Below, piece by piece: positions 52,399 to 61,356 of a stretch of 64,000 bases of DNA. The first letter of the stretch is position 1. Each line of letters starts with the position of its first letter. The position numbers and the translations under genes are program-made. Below the pieces are notes generated by a model. The model did no database searches, was not told the origin of the DNA, and worked only from the letters and a program-made list of their open reading frames with translations. The DNA comes from JAIVGV01 sp032229975 (GTDB lineage Bacteria > Acidobacteriota > Blastocatellia > Pyrinomonadales > Pyrinomonadaceae): the NCBI GenBank assembly GCA_032229975.1, contig JAVXVG010000027.1, forward strand, positions 22,687-86,686, read 5' to 3'.

Positions 52399-52971
52399 AT
52401 GGCATCGCTCCCAAATTATTACCTGAGCCCAGAAGAGTATTTAGCGATTGAGCGACGTGCCGAGTACAAGAGCGAGTACGTTGACGGCGTGATGTACGCG
52501 ATGTCGGGCGCGAGTGTGCGGCATAATCTGATCGTCGGGAATCTGATCGGAGAGTTGAACGTGCAGCTTAGGAAAACTCCTTGCAGTGTTTATCCAAGCG
52601 ATCTCAAGGTGCGCGTGCCTTCGGGGAAGAAGTTCTTTTATCCGGACGTTTCCGTTACCTGCGGTGAGATTGAGTTCTCTGATAACCAGAAGGATGTGGT
52701 GCTCAACCCGATTATCGTCGTCGAAGTTTTATCAGAGAGCACGGCGGCGTTTGATCGCGGGAAGAAGTTTCAGTCTTACCAACAGATTGAATCCTTGAAG
52801 GAATACCTGCTCGTTTCGCAGGACGAATATGTGGTCGAGCATTATCTCAGGCAGGACGACGGTCGCTGGATTTACACGAAGGCGAGCGGGCTGGATGAAG
52901 TCATCGCTTTGCCGACCGTGAACTGCCAACTTGCTTTGAGTGATGTCTACAACAAGGTGACGTTAAGCTAG
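52399..52971 (+). CDS. Uma2-family (DUF820) PD-(D/E)XK-like nuclease
   Basis: 190 residues. The typical Uma2 opening (LSPEEYLAIERRAEYKSEYVDGVMYAMSGAS) is followed by HNLIVGNLIGELNVQL, VYPSDLKVRV and YPDVSVTC (acidic metal site), then IIVVEVLSESTAAFDRGKKFQSYQ, where Glu and Lys complete the restriction-nuclease-like core (EVLS...D/E-x-K pattern). Such proteins are abundant in cyanobacteria and acidobacteria; their role is unknown, though mobile-element or defence links are suspected. Composition is a little AT-richer than its neighbours. It stands between two unrelated enzyme genes and is not paired with a methylase. Confidence 0.88.
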   Translation: MASLPNYYLSPEEYLAIERRAEYKSEYVDGVMYAMSGASVRHNLIVGNLIGELNVQLRKTPCSVYPSDLKVRVPSGKKFFYPDVSVTCGEIEFSDNQKDVVLNPIIVVEVLSESTAAFDRGKKFQSYQQIESLKEYLLVSQDEYVVEHYLRQDDGRWIYTKASGLDEVIALPTVNCQLALSDVYNKVTLS

Positions 52972-53005
52972 TCGTTCGAGCAGCGTGATAGTCTCCCAAC
53001 GTTTC

Positions 53006-54238
53006 ATGCTCCGATTCGCCATTCGTAGTCTCGTCGCTTCCGCGCTCTGCGCGTGTCTCTGCGCCTCGCCGTGCTTCGGTCAAATGTCGAACAACTCTCA
53101 GACGGAAAATTTCGCGCGCGCATACAACGAGTTCAAGTCGGACTTCGCTGGTGAGTTGAAACGCGCGGGCGTAGTCGGCGCGAGCTTCGCGATGGTGCAT
53201 GACAATCGCGTCGTCGGCGAAGAGTTTTACGGGATGTCGGACGCAGAAGCACACAGACCCGTGGATGCGGAGACGATCTATCACTGGGCATCGGTGACGA
53301 AGACCTTCACCGCCATCGCGATCATGCAGCTCAGAGATCGAGGCTTGTTGAAGCTCGACGATCCAATCGTCAAGTACGTGCCGGAGCTGCGGGCCATCCA
53401 CGATCCTTTCGGCGACGTGTCTGAAATCACGATCCGCCAACTGCTCACGCATAGCTCAGGCTTTAGGGGGGCCACCTGGACGTGGCGCGACGACGCGAAG
53501 AGCTGGCAGCCCTTCGAGCCGCCACGTTGGGAACAACTCGCGGCGTTGATGCCCTACACCGAAGTCCTCTTCAAACCGGGAAGCAAATACAGCTACTCGA
53601 ACCCCGGCTTCATCTACCTCGGTCGCACCATCGAGTTGCTCTCGCACGACGACTACGAAGTCTATATCGACAAAAATATTTTCAAGCCGCTCGAAATGCA
53701 TCGCAGCTACTTCGACTCGACTCCGTATCACTTGCTCAAGCACCGCTCGCATAGCTACTACGTGAGCGCAGGCAAGCGCACCGATGCGGTCTTCGACGCC
53801 GACACCGGCATCACCGTCTCGAACGGCGGCCTGAATGCTCCGATGTCCGACATGATCAAGTACGTCAACTTTCTGATGGGCGATCCCTCGAAGCGCGACT
53901 TTTACAATGGGGTGCTCAAACGTTCCTCGCTCGAAGAGATGTGGCAACCGCAACTTGAGATCGCGCGTGAGACGAAGGACGGCGAGACGATAGTGCGCTC
54001 CGTCGGTCTCTCGTTCTTCATCCAAGACATCGACGGTCAACGCTTCATCGGGCACACGGGCGATCAGAATGCCTTCCACGCCTTCATGCAACTCTGTCCC
54101 GCCACGCGCACCGCATCGCTGCTCGTCTTAAACACCGAAGTCGAGCCGCTCGCCGATCTCCCGCCCGGCACACTGCTGCCCCGTGCGATGCTCAATCAAA
54201 GCATCCTCAAACTTTTTCACACTCTGAACGCGAAGTGA
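53006..54238 (+). CDS. exported beta-lactamase-fold serine hydrolase
   Basis: 410 residues from ATG 53006; a GTG at 52985 would add seven residues. A Cys-rich signal peptide (LRFAIRSLVASALCACLCASPCFG) precedes a serine beta-lactamase/DD-peptidase-like domain: SxxK motif in HWASVTKTFTAIAIMQL, YSN in SKYSYSNPGFIYLG (Tyr-x-Asn), and HTGD near the C-terminus in place of KTG. Further landmarks are LLTHSSGFRG and NGGLNAPMSDMIKYV. This is the class C/esterase-like group that cleaves peptides or esters outside the cytoplasm; the true substrate is unknown and resistance should not be assumed. It is 34 bp downstream of the Uma2 gene, without obvious functional tie. Confidence 0.9.
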   Translation: MLRFAIRSLVASALCACLCASPCFGQMSNNSQTENFARAYNEFKSDFAGELKRAGVVGASFAMVHDNRVVGEEFYGMSDAEAHRPVDAETIYHWASVTKTFTAIAIMQLRDRGLLKLDDPIVKYVPELRAIHDPFGDVSEITIRQLLTHSSGFRGATWTWRDDAKSWQPFEPPRWEQLAALMPYTEVLFKPGSKYSYSNPGFIYLGRTIELLSHDDYEVYIDKNIFKPLEMHRSYFDSTPYHLLKHRSHSYYVSAGKRTDAVFDADTGITVSNGGLNAPMSDMIKYVNFLMGDPSKRDFYNGVLKRSSLEEMWQPQLEIARETKDGETIVRSVGLSFFIQDIDGQRFIGHTGDQNAFHAFMQLCPATRTASLLVLNTEVEPLADLPPGTLLPRAMLNQSILKLFHTLNAK

Positions 54239-54325
54239 TCGGCGCGCGAAGCGTGCGGGCGAATGAAGGAGAGAGCGACGCGAGCGAAGTCGTTTGAGTC
54301 GGCTCATGCCGAGTCTTTGATCAAC

Positions 54326-54679
54326 TCAGATCGTGCCGAGTCGTTTTAGTTCCTGCTGCTCTTCGTCCGTGAGGAACGTGTAGGTCACGCTGAAGCCGGC
54401 GGCCGGATCGACGGAGACGACCGTCCCGCGCAACTCAAGCCAACCGGCCTTCGGACGCATGATCGCGAAGACGATCACGTCGCCGACCGCCGGCAGGATC
54501 ACCGTCTCGATGAAGCACCCGCCCATCGAGATGTCCGAGACGCGCGCGAGGTGTCGCCCCGACAGGCCCTCCCACCACGCTTCTATCGAGACCGCCGCGC
54601 GCTCGTCCTCGCGCCGCTCGCGCCCGTTGCCTTCGTGTATGCCCATGCCCTCTTTACGCCCTTCCGTCAGATCACTCAA
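54326..54679 (-). CDS. PilZ-domain protein (c-di-GMP receptor)
   Basis: 117 residues. The PilZ signature is complete: an Arg motif (RERREDERAAVS, matching RxxxR) and DISMGGCFIET (D/N-x-S-x-x-G), then a beta-barrel (GDVIVFAIMRPKAGWLELRGTVVSVD). It should bind cyclic di-GMP and control a partner, for example motility or exopolysaccharide. The reading frame begins at a TTG one base after the stop of the FTCD gene, suggesting translational coupling; an ATG at 54646 is a shorter alternative. The pairing of PilZ with a histidine-degradation enzyme has no obvious logic and may be only transcriptional. Confidence 0.85.
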   Translation of the reverse strand: MSDLTEGRKEGMGIHEGNGRERREDERAAVSIEAWWEGLSGRHLARVSDISMGGCFIETVILPAVGDVIVFAIMRPKAGWLELRGTVVSVDPAAGFSVTYTFLTDEEQQELKRLGTI

Positions 54680-54680
54680 C

Positions 54681-56342
54681 TCAACTGATCGACTCCGTCA
54701 GCATCGCTTCGACGCGCGAAGCGATCTCTCTCGCGCGCTCTAACAGATCGTCCGCGCGCGCGCGATGCTCGGTGGCAAACTCATCGTCCTCCAGCGCGCC
54801 GATGTTGACGAGCACGTTGTAGCGCGCGCCCGCAACGGAAGCCTGCGCGAGCTGCGCACCCGTCGCCGCATCAGAGAGCCACGCCGGATCACCAAGCTCC
54901 GCGAGCGTCTCCAAAATCTCGCCGACGCGCACCGCATCGCGGGCCACCTCAAGCGGCACGTTCGCCGCGCCCTTCAACGCCGCTTCGACGGCCACCTCGC
55001 GCGCACGTCGCTCCTCGTCGTTCCCGCGCGGCATCCTGCGCGCGCCCAAAACTTCCGCGAACGCCGCCTCGTCTTCTTCAATCGCATCGCTGAGTCGCGC
55101 GCGCAACTCCGCGAGTTCCTGTAAGCAGTCGCGCGCCTCCGCGCCCGCGTCCTCCTGCCCCGCCTTGCGCTCGACGAGCCGGGCCACCATCTCTCCCAAC
55201 GCCGCGCTCAACGCCGCCGCCCGCGCCGCCGCCGCACCTCCGCCCGCCACATCGCCGACGAGTTCGTTTGACGAAGACGAAGGAGACACGGAGACGCGCG
55301 GATGCGCGGACGCAGAGACGGAAGAGGCTTCAATCGCTTCGCTCGACACAGCCGACGCGAAATGCGCACTCGTCTCGCTCTCATCTTTCGTCGCAGTAGC
55401 ATCATCACGACGTTGCGTCGTCGCGTCGCTCTTGCGTGCGAGCGCGGCGGCGATGCGATTTTCGAGGATGAGTTCAGGCGAGAAGTTTTCGACGCGCAGA
55501 AAATATTCCGCGCTTCCGTCAATCGCGGCTTGCGGCACGAGCCCGACGATCTCGCTGCCCGCGACTGAGACGCCCCAACGCTCCGCTTCCCGCTTCACCG
55601 CCTCGAAGACTTGATGAAGTTGCGTGCGCTCGAATCGCACGAGATTCATCGAGACCTGTGTCAGCCCGCGTTCGGGCAACGCGAAGCCGAGGGCCTTCAA
55701 GTAACGCAGGCCCCCATCTCTCCCACGCACCGCCGCCGCGACGCGACGCGCGATCTGTTGATCGGTCGTGTTCAAGTTGATGTTGTAAGCGATTAGAAAC
55801 GAGCGTGCGCCAACGATGGTTGCGCCCGCCGACTCGTGCACGCGCGTGTCGCCCACATCAGGCTCGCGCTCCGCGAGCGTCGCGATCTCTTCGCGCAACT
55901 GCTCGAAGCCTTTGCGTCGCACGTCTTCAAGGTTCACGCGGTCGGGTTTGCGCGCTGCGCTCTCATAAAAATAGACGGGCACGCCGAGTTCATCCCAGAT
56001 GCGCTCACCCGCTTCGTGCGCGAGCCCGATGCACTCTTCGAGCGTCACACCGCGCACCGGCACGAACGGCAACACGTCCAACGCGCCGATTCTCGGATGC
56101 TGGCCCGCGTGTTGTCTGAGATCAATCGACTCGACCGCCACGCGCGCCGCACGCAATGCCGCTTCAACAACCGCCGCAGGCTCGCCGACGAACGTCACGA
56201 CCGAGCGATTGTGATCCGCGTCCGCGTGCGTGCCGAGCACGGCGACATTCGCGACCGAGTCGATCACTTCCACGAGCCGCGCAAGAGTCTCACTATTGCG
56301 GCCCTCGCTGAAATTCGGAACGCACTCGACGATCTTTTCCAC
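54681..56342 (-). CDS. bifunctional glutamate formiminotransferase / formimino-THF cyclodeaminase
   Basis: 553 residues from GTG 56342, which has GGAG 6 bases upstream. The N-terminal half (1-300) is glutamate formiminotransferase: IVECVPNFSEGRN, GTHADADHNRSVVTFVG, RQHAGQHPRIGALDVLPFVPV and RGLTQVSMNLV. The C-terminal quarter (from about 365) is a cyclodeaminase (VGDVAGGGAAAARAAALSAALGEMVARL to the helical end). A low-complexity Ser/Ala/Thr/charged linker of about 55 residues joins them. It moves the formimino group of histidine degradation onto tetrahydrofolate and releases ammonia. The enzyme is a fusion as in animals, although many bacteria encode the parts separately. No hut genes are adjacent. 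Confidence 0.92.
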   Translation of the reverse strand: MEKIVECVPNFSEGRNSETLARLVEVIDSVANVAVLGTHADADHNRSVVTFVGEPAAVVEAALRAARVAVESIDLRQHAGQHPRIGALDVLPFVPVRGVTLEECIGLAHEAGERIWDELGVPVYFYESAARKPDRVNLEDVRRKGFEQLREEIATLAEREPDVGDTRVHESAGATIVGARSFLIAYNINLNTTDQQIARRVAAAVRGRDGGLRYLKALGFALPERGLTQVSMNLVRFERTQLHQVFEAVKREAERWGVSVAGSEIVGLVPQAAIDGSAEYFLRVENFSPELILENRIAAALARKSDATTQRRDDATATKDESETSAHFASAVSSEAIEASSVSASAHPRVSVSPSSSSNELVGDVAGGGAAAARAAALSAALGEMVARLVERKAGQEDAGAEARDCLQELAELRARLSDAIEEDEAAFAEVLGARRMPRGNDEERRAREVAVEAALKGAANVPLEVARDAVRVGEILETLAELGDPAWLSDAATGAQLAQASVAGARYNVLVNIGALEDDEFATEHRARADDLLERAREIASRVEAMLTESIS

Positions 56343-56524
56343 GCTACTCCTGCGCGCCCTCGCGCGCTGACCGCTTGCCCTCAACAACGTCGATCAAATG
56401 GCTCTCATGCGCCAGCAGCAATGGCTCTTCCACGCGCGACGCGCGGCAAGTATAACAAGTTCTTCGCGTCGGCGTTCGACGAAGAACGAGAGCGCACTGT
56501 GGCGACGAACACGAAGGAGAGATG

Positions 56525-57721
56525 ATGAGCGACGAGAAGGAAAGAGAGATCGAGCGCGACGGCTTCCAGACGCGTCTCATACATGAAGACTCAGAATTGA
56601 ATGAGACGCACGCCGTCACGCCGCCCATCTGGCAGACCTCCACCTTCGGCGCGGACTCGCCCGAACACTTCATCGAGATGGCGAAGTCTGTTCATCCCAC
56701 GGAGTTCTACACGCGCTATGGCAACCCGACGCACGCGCAAGTCGAACGGGTAGTCGCCTCACTCGAAGGCGGCGAGGCGGCCCTCGTCACCGGCTCAGGC
56801 ATGGGCGCGATCTTCATCGCCGTGATGTGTCTCTTAGAGCGCGGCGATCACGTCGTCGCGCAGCGCAGTCTGTATGGCGGCACTGCCTCGCTCTTCGAGA
56901 GCCTGCTGCCACGCTGGGGCATCGAGAGGGCCTTCGTCGATCCATCCGACCCAGAAGCCTTCGCGCGCGCCGCGCAAGCTAACACGAAACTGTTCTACAC
57001 GGAGACGCCGACAAATCCCGTCATGTCTCTGACAGACCTGCGCGCCGTCGCGGAGATCGCGCGCGCGCGCGGCATCTTGACGATGACCGATAACACCTTC
57101 GCTTCGCCCATCAACCAGCGACCCATCGAGCACGGCATCGACGTGTGTCTGCACAGCGCGACCAAATACATCGGCGGCCACTCCGACGTGACGGCTGGCG
57201 TCATCGTCGGCACGAGAGAGTTCGTCGAGCGCGCATGGAGTTTCGGCATCGTTGCCGGAGCGTCGCTCAGTCCGTTCGACTCTTGGCTGCTGCTGCGCGG
57301 ACTCCGCACGCTTGGGCTTCGCGTCGAGCGACACAATCACAACGCGCTCGCGCTCGCGCGCTTTCTCGAACGCCAAGCGAAGGTGGCCCGCGTCAACTAT
57401 CCCGGCTTGGAGTCGCACCCCCAGCACGCGCTCGCTGTTCGGCAGATGGATGGCTTCACAGGCGTGTTGAGCGTCGAGGTCGCGGGCGGCTACGCGGCGG
57501 CTGAGAAGCTGTGCACGTCGCTGCGTCTCGGCAAGTATGCCGCGAGCCTCGGCGGCTACGAGACTCTCGTCGTTCACCCCGCCGCGATGTGGGCGAAGAC
57601 TCTGACCGCAGAGCAACGCGCGTCGATGGGCGTCGGCGACAACCTCGTGCGCGTCTCCGTAGGGCTAGAAGATGAGAAAGACATCATTGCTGACTTCGCG
57701 CAAGCGTTAGACAGTTTATGA
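56525..57721 (+). CDS. Cys/Met-metabolism PLP enzyme (methionine gamma-lyase/cystathionine gamma-synthase type)
   Basis: 398 residues; AAGGAG lies 5 bases before ATG 56525. Family signatures: YTRYGNPTHAQVERVVASLEGGEAALVTGSGMGAIF, the PLP-phosphate loop, TETPTNPVMSLTDL, TDNTFASPINQRPIEHGID, and the Schiff-base Lys in LHSATKYIGGHSDVTAGV. It could be cystathionine gamma-lyase or -synthase, methionine gamma-lyase or O-acetylhomoserine sulfhydrylase; the active-site Cys that favours methionine gamma-lyase was not identified. The PhzF-family gene follows 35 bp later, probably in the same transcript. Confidence 0.9.
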   Translation: MSDEKEREIERDGFQTRLIHEDSELNETHAVTPPIWQTSTFGADSPEHFIEMAKSVHPTEFYTRYGNPTHAQVERVVASLEGGEAALVTGSGMGAIFIAVMCLLERGDHVVAQRSLYGGTASLFESLLPRWGIERAFVDPSDPEAFARAAQANTKLFYTETPTNPVMSLTDLRAVAEIARARGILTMTDNTFASPINQRPIEHGIDVCLHSATKYIGGHSDVTAGVIVGTREFVERAWSFGIVAGASLSPFDSWLLLRGLRTLGLRVERHNHNALALARFLERQAKVARVNYPGLESHPQHALAVRQMDGFTGVLSVEVAGGYAAAEKLCTSLRLGKYAASLGGYETLVVHPAAMWAKTLTAEQRASMGVGDNLVRVSVGLEDEKDIIADFAQALDSL

Positions 57722-57756
57722 GACATAAAGAGAAATAATTTGTTGAGGAGAATCGA

Positions 57757-58704
57757 ATGAAGAAGCTGCGCTATCACATCGTTGATGTGTTCACGGATCG
57801 GCAGTTCGGCGGCAACCCGCTCGCGGTCTTCACCGACGGCAAGGGTCTCTCGACCGAAACGATGCAGGCCATCGCCAAAGAGATGAATCTCTCCGAGACG
57901 ACTTTCGTGCTACCGGCCAAAGACTCCGCGAATCATTACCGCGTGCGCATCTTCACGCCCGGATCGGAACTTCCGATGGCGGGCCACCCGACCGTCGGCA
58001 CGACCTTCATCCTCGCGCGCGAATCGATGATCGAAACGAGCGCACGCACGACCGGCAACTCCGAACACAAGAGCGATGAAGACGTAACGACCGTGCGACT
58101 CGAAGAGGGCGTCGGCACGATCCCCGTCCAGATCAGTTGGAAAGACGCGGCGGCAGACTTCATCGAGATGAACCAGCCGACGCCGACTTTTGACGCGACG
58201 TTTGACGATAGAGCTGCGCTCGCCGGAGTAATCTCACTCGAAGCCTCGGACATCGACGCGCGTTTCCCTTGCCAAGTCGTCTCCTGCGGCGTGCCGTTTC
58301 TCTATGTCCCCCTCGTCGGTCTCGACGCCGCGCGGCGCGCACGCCCGCGTCTCGATCTGATCGAGAAAGTCCTGAGCGGATTACCGCCGGAGATTTTCGT
58401 CTTCACCACCGAGACGGAAGTTTCGGGATCGAGCGTGCACAGCCGAATGTTCGCCCCCGGTTTAGGCATCACCGAAGACCCTGCGACGGGCGCGGCGAGT
58501 GGGCCACTCGGTTGCTATCTCGTGCGCCACAACGTCGTCGCGTCCGACTCTCAACTCGACATCACGAGCGAGCAGGGCATTGAGATGGGACGACCGAGCT
58601 TCATACGCATACGCATCGACCGCGACGGAGAAAAGATCACGCGCGTCCGCGTCGGCGGTCGCTGCTGCTACGTCGGCGGCGGCCATCTCGAACTCGAAGA
58701 TTAG
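57757..58704 (+). CDS. PhzF-family isomerase/epimerase-like protein
   Basis: 315 residues; GAGGAG lies 6 bases before the start. Family hallmarks: VDVFTDRQFGGNPLAVF, the catalytic Glu in MNLSETTFV (about residue 46), FTPGSELPMAGHPTVGT, and the second half EDPATGAASGPLGCYL. PhzF proper isomerises trans-2,3-dihydro-3-hydroxyanthranilate; most homologues, including this one with no phenazine genes nearby, have unknown substrates. A short Thr/Ser insert (about 90-105) is atypical. It is probably co-transcribed with the PLP enzyme gene upstream; a palindromic repeat follows. Confidence 0.9.
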   Translation: MKKLRYHIVDVFTDRQFGGNPLAVFTDGKGLSTETMQAIAKEMNLSETTFVLPAKDSANHYRVRIFTPGSELPMAGHPTVGTTFILARESMIETSARTTGNSEHKSDEDVTTVRLEEGVGTIPVQISWKDAAADFIEMNQPTPTFDATFDDRAALAGVISLEASDIDARFPCQVVSCGVPFLYVPLVGLDAARRARPRLDLIEKVLSGLPPEIFVFTTETEVSGSSVHSRMFAPGLGITEDPATGAASGPLGCYLVRHNVVASDSQLDITSEQGIEMGRPSFIRIRIDRDGEKITRVRVGGRCCYVGGGHLELED

Positions 58705-58707
58705 GCA

Positions 58708-58777
58708 GTTACAAGTTGAAAGTTAAAAGTTGCAAGATTCGGTTGGCGATGACAACTTGCAACTTGTGACTTGTAAC
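58708..58777. repeat. intergenic imperfect palindrome, word GTTACAAGTTGAAAGTT
   Basis: Left arm 58708-58736 (GTTACAAG, TTGAAAGTTAAAAGTTGCAAG) and right arm 58753-58777 (CAACTTGCAACTTGTGACTTGTAAC). CTTGCAACTT and GTTACAAG/CTTGTAAC pair well; the middle is degenerate. It starts four bases past the PhzF-family stop codon. Confidence 0.65.
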
Positions 58778-58812
58778 AGTTCGCGCGTGGCGTGTAGAGT
58801 CGTCCGCATCTT

Positions 58813-59787
58813 ATGCCGACCGACCGCTTCATCGGCGAACGCAAGAACGCGTGGCAGCGTCTGGAAGAGTTGCTGCGGCTGCTCGATGAAATGTCCCTGC
58901 GCCGCCTGCACCGCGAGGAGGTGCGCGAGCTTGGTCGCATCTATCGACGCACGTCGTCTGATCTCGCCATCGCCCGCGCCGAATCGCGCGATCCACGCCT
59001 CATCAACTATCTCAACAGCCTCGTCATTCGCGCGCACGGTCGCATCTATCGCACGGAGGCGATGGAGGGGGGCAAGCGTCTGCGCAACTTTTTCCTGCGC
59101 GACTTCCCGCGTACCTTCCGTCGCACGTGGCGATTCACTGCGACCGCGTTCATGTTCTGTCTCGTCTTCGGGCTCGTCGGTTTCTTCTGCACTTGGCGCG
59201 ACGCAGACTTCTCCGAACTCGTCGGCATCAACTACGTGATGCGCGACAAGATCAACTCACGCGAGCATTGGTGGGAGAAGCTGAACGACGCGAACCAGAT
59301 CGGCGGCGCGGCGATCATGACGAACAACATTCAAGTGATGTTCAACGCCTTCGCTCTCGGCGCGATGCTCGGCGTCGGGACGCTGCTCGTGATGGCCTTC
59401 AATGGCCTGAACATCGGCGCGGTGCTCGCGCTCACCTATCGTGCGGGATTCGGAAACGATCTCGTCACCTTCATGGTGGGGCATGGAGTGATCGAGCTGA
59501 CGTGCATCTTCATCGCGGGCGGCGCAGGGCTTTTGATCGGCGCGGCGATCCTCGCGCCCGGCGATCTCTCGCGCTTCGATGCGCTCCGGCTGCGCGGTCG
59601 CGAGGCGATCCACTTGATCGTCGGCTGCATCCCGCTCTTAGTCGTCGCCGGAACAATCGAGGGCTTCATCTCACCCGCGCCGATTGCGCCCGCATTTAAA
59701 TTTGCCACCGCCGCCGTCACCGGCATCGCGCTCTACACATATCTTTTGCTCGGCGGACGCGAGACCGGGCACGACGCGACGCGTTGA
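58813..59787 (+). CDS. SpoIIM-like (DUF95) membrane protein
   Basis: 324 residues. A cytosolic helical N-terminus (to about 105; RLEELLRLLDEMSLRRLHREEV) is followed by a SpoIIM/DUF95 membrane domain with about five helices: FTATAFMFCLVFGLVGFFC, IQVMFNAFALGAMLGVGTLLVMAFNGLNIGAVLALT, FMVGHGVIELTCIFIAGGAGLLIGAAI, LIVGCIPLLVVAGTIEGFI and a last helix. The phrase HGVIELTCIFIAGGAG is the family's best-conserved part. Spore formation is not implied: SpoIIM-type proteins occur widely next to DUF58/MoxR operons. Here the neighbouring DUF58 gene is convergent rather than in the same operon. Confidence 0.87.
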   Translation: MPTDRFIGERKNAWQRLEELLRLLDEMSLRRLHREEVRELGRIYRRTSSDLAIARAESRDPRLINYLNSLVIRAHGRIYRTEAMEGGKRLRNFFLRDFPRTFRRTWRFTATAFMFCLVFGLVGFFCTWRDADFSELVGINYVMRDKINSREHWWEKLNDANQIGGAAIMTNNIQVMFNAFALGAMLGVGTLLVMAFNGLNIGAVLALTYRAGFGNDLVTFMVGHGVIELTCIFIAGGAGLLIGAAILAPGDLSRFDALRLRGREAIHLIVGCIPLLVVAGTIEGFISPAPIAPAFKFATAAVTGIALYTYLLLGGRETGHDATR

Positions 59788-59850
59788 CGCGAAGCCGTTT
59801 CCAACGTCGTCTGAAAAAATCTTTCCTGAGTTTGAACCTTTCTCTAATCC

Positions 59851-61170
59851 TTAAAGCAGCCCGCGATCTTTGACGCGGATGTAAGTCTCCAGTAGCGCGG
59901 GCGCGAGAGTGGCCGCCGTTACGTCGAGCGCAAGGCCACCCTGCCTTTCGACAAGTCTCAGGGCCGCTTCGCGCTGCAACATGATCTCTTCGGCGACCGA
60001 CTGGTTGAAGAGATCGCGCAAGTCGTGCGGAGAGTCGCGCACCGCCGCGCGTAAATCCCGATCACCGATGGTCGCAACTAATGGCAGGTGGCGCGGGCGC
60101 AGCAGCTTCAACGACGCGAGCAATTCGCGCGAGCCCTCTTCGTCAACCAAGTCTGTGAGTACGACGACGAGCGCGCGCCGCTTGCAGTTGGCCGCGATGT
60201 ACTCGAAGGCGCGCGTGTACGAAGGCTCGATCAGTTCCGGCTCGACCGCATGCAACGCTTCAAGCACCGCATCGATCTGCTCGCGCCCGCGCGCGGGCGG
60301 AACATACGCGCGCACGCGCCGACCGAAGACGATGATGCCCGCGTTGTCGCCGCCGCGTTGCGCCGCGCTCATCAGGGCGAGCGCGGCGTGCACGCCTGCG
60401 TCGAACTTCGTCTCGTTCTCGATGCGCGCCGTCATCAACCGGCCCGCGTCGATGGCGACGAGGATCGTCTGGTCACGCTCGATCTGATACTGCCGCGTCG
60501 TCAACTTTCCGCGTCGCGCCGTCGCGCTCCAAGAGACGTGGCGCAGCTCATCGCCCGGCACATACTCGCGCAGAGATTCAAAGTCCCGGCCCTCGCCGCG
60601 CCAAGAAGTGCGACGGTGCGAGGCGACCAGACTCTGCGCGCCGAGGGCCTTCAAATCCGCCTCGCGCGCGCGACGGATGTTCGGATAGACCTTCACCGCC
60701 TCCGCGTGCCACGCGCTTGAAGTGAGCCACACCAGACGCCAGCGCGAGAGTTGGCGCACGGCGATCTCTCCAAACTCAAAACGACCGCGACGCGGCGGCA
60801 CGAGTTCGTAAACGAGAGATGCACTCGACTGCGCCGCGACACGCATCTCCGCCTCGCGCAGGCCCGCGAGTCGCATCACGGGCGGATATTCGTCCTTCAC
60901 GCGCAAGCGCACGTCGCGCGCCGTCGCATTCGTCACCTCGACTTTGACTTCCGTCTCCGCCCCGATGTGGAAGCGGCCCGCGAACGCGCGCTCGATCTTC
61001 ACGGCGGCAGGCAGGCGACTGCGCCGCGCGTCGATGAACGCGAGCGCAACGAGCGACACGTCATAGCCGAGTGTGGCCCAACGCAGCGCGGGCAGCGTCC
61101 ACGCAAATGAGAGCGGCACGAAGCCGAGCGCGAGCAGTGCGTAAAAATATTTTGAGAAGATGAAGCGCAT
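59851..61170 (-). CDS. DUF58-domain membrane protein
   Basis: 439 residues. Two N-terminal membrane helices (YFYALLALGFVPLSFAW, then ATLGYDVSLVALAFI), a beta-sandwich part (60-180) and a VWA-like DUF58 core with GEGRDFESLREYVPGDELRHVSWSATARRGKL, the defining DUF58 signature, then TILVAIDAGRLM and RALVVVLTDLVDEEG. DUF58 proteins usually pair with a MoxR AAA+ ATPase and act in envelope or metalloenzyme maturation; no MoxR gene is in view, although the window ends soon after. Convergent with the SpoIIM-like gene. Confidence 0.9.
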   Translation of the reverse strand: MRFIFSKYFYALLALGFVPLSFAWTLPALRWATLGYDVSLVALAFIDARRSRLPAAVKIERAFAGRFHIGAETEVKVEVTNATARDVRLRVKDEYPPVMRLAGLREAEMRVAAQSSASLVYELVPPRRGRFEFGEIAVRQLSRWRLVWLTSSAWHAEAVKVYPNIRRAREADLKALGAQSLVASHRRTSWRGEGRDFESLREYVPGDELRHVSWSATARRGKLTTRQYQIERDQTILVAIDAGRLMTARIENETKFDAGVHAALALMSAAQRGGDNAGIIVFGRRVRAYVPPARGREQIDAVLEALHAVEPELIEPSYTRAFEYIAANCKRRALVVVLTDLVDEEGSRELLASLKLLRPRHLPLVATIGDRDLRAAVRDSPHDLRDLFNQSVAEEIMLQREAALRLVERQGGLALDVTAATLAPALLETYIRVKDRGLL

Positions 61171-61356
61171 GAGTGCGGGTCAGTCTATGCTAATCGGCAA
61201 CGCGGGAACGACGGCAGTTTATGAGTAAACCGGGGGCGCAGGCAAACTCGATGGCGAGAGACTTCGCGCGGTGTGCGGTTTGGTATTAGAATGCGTGTGC
61301 TACATATTCAGTCGTCGAAGCTCATTCCAACATTCAAGTCGCAAAGAGGAATCAAG

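Noticed and set aside
58813..59787. evidence of sporulation from the SpoIIM-like gene
   Set aside because: DUF95 proteins are widespread in non-spore-formers and no other sporulation gene is present.
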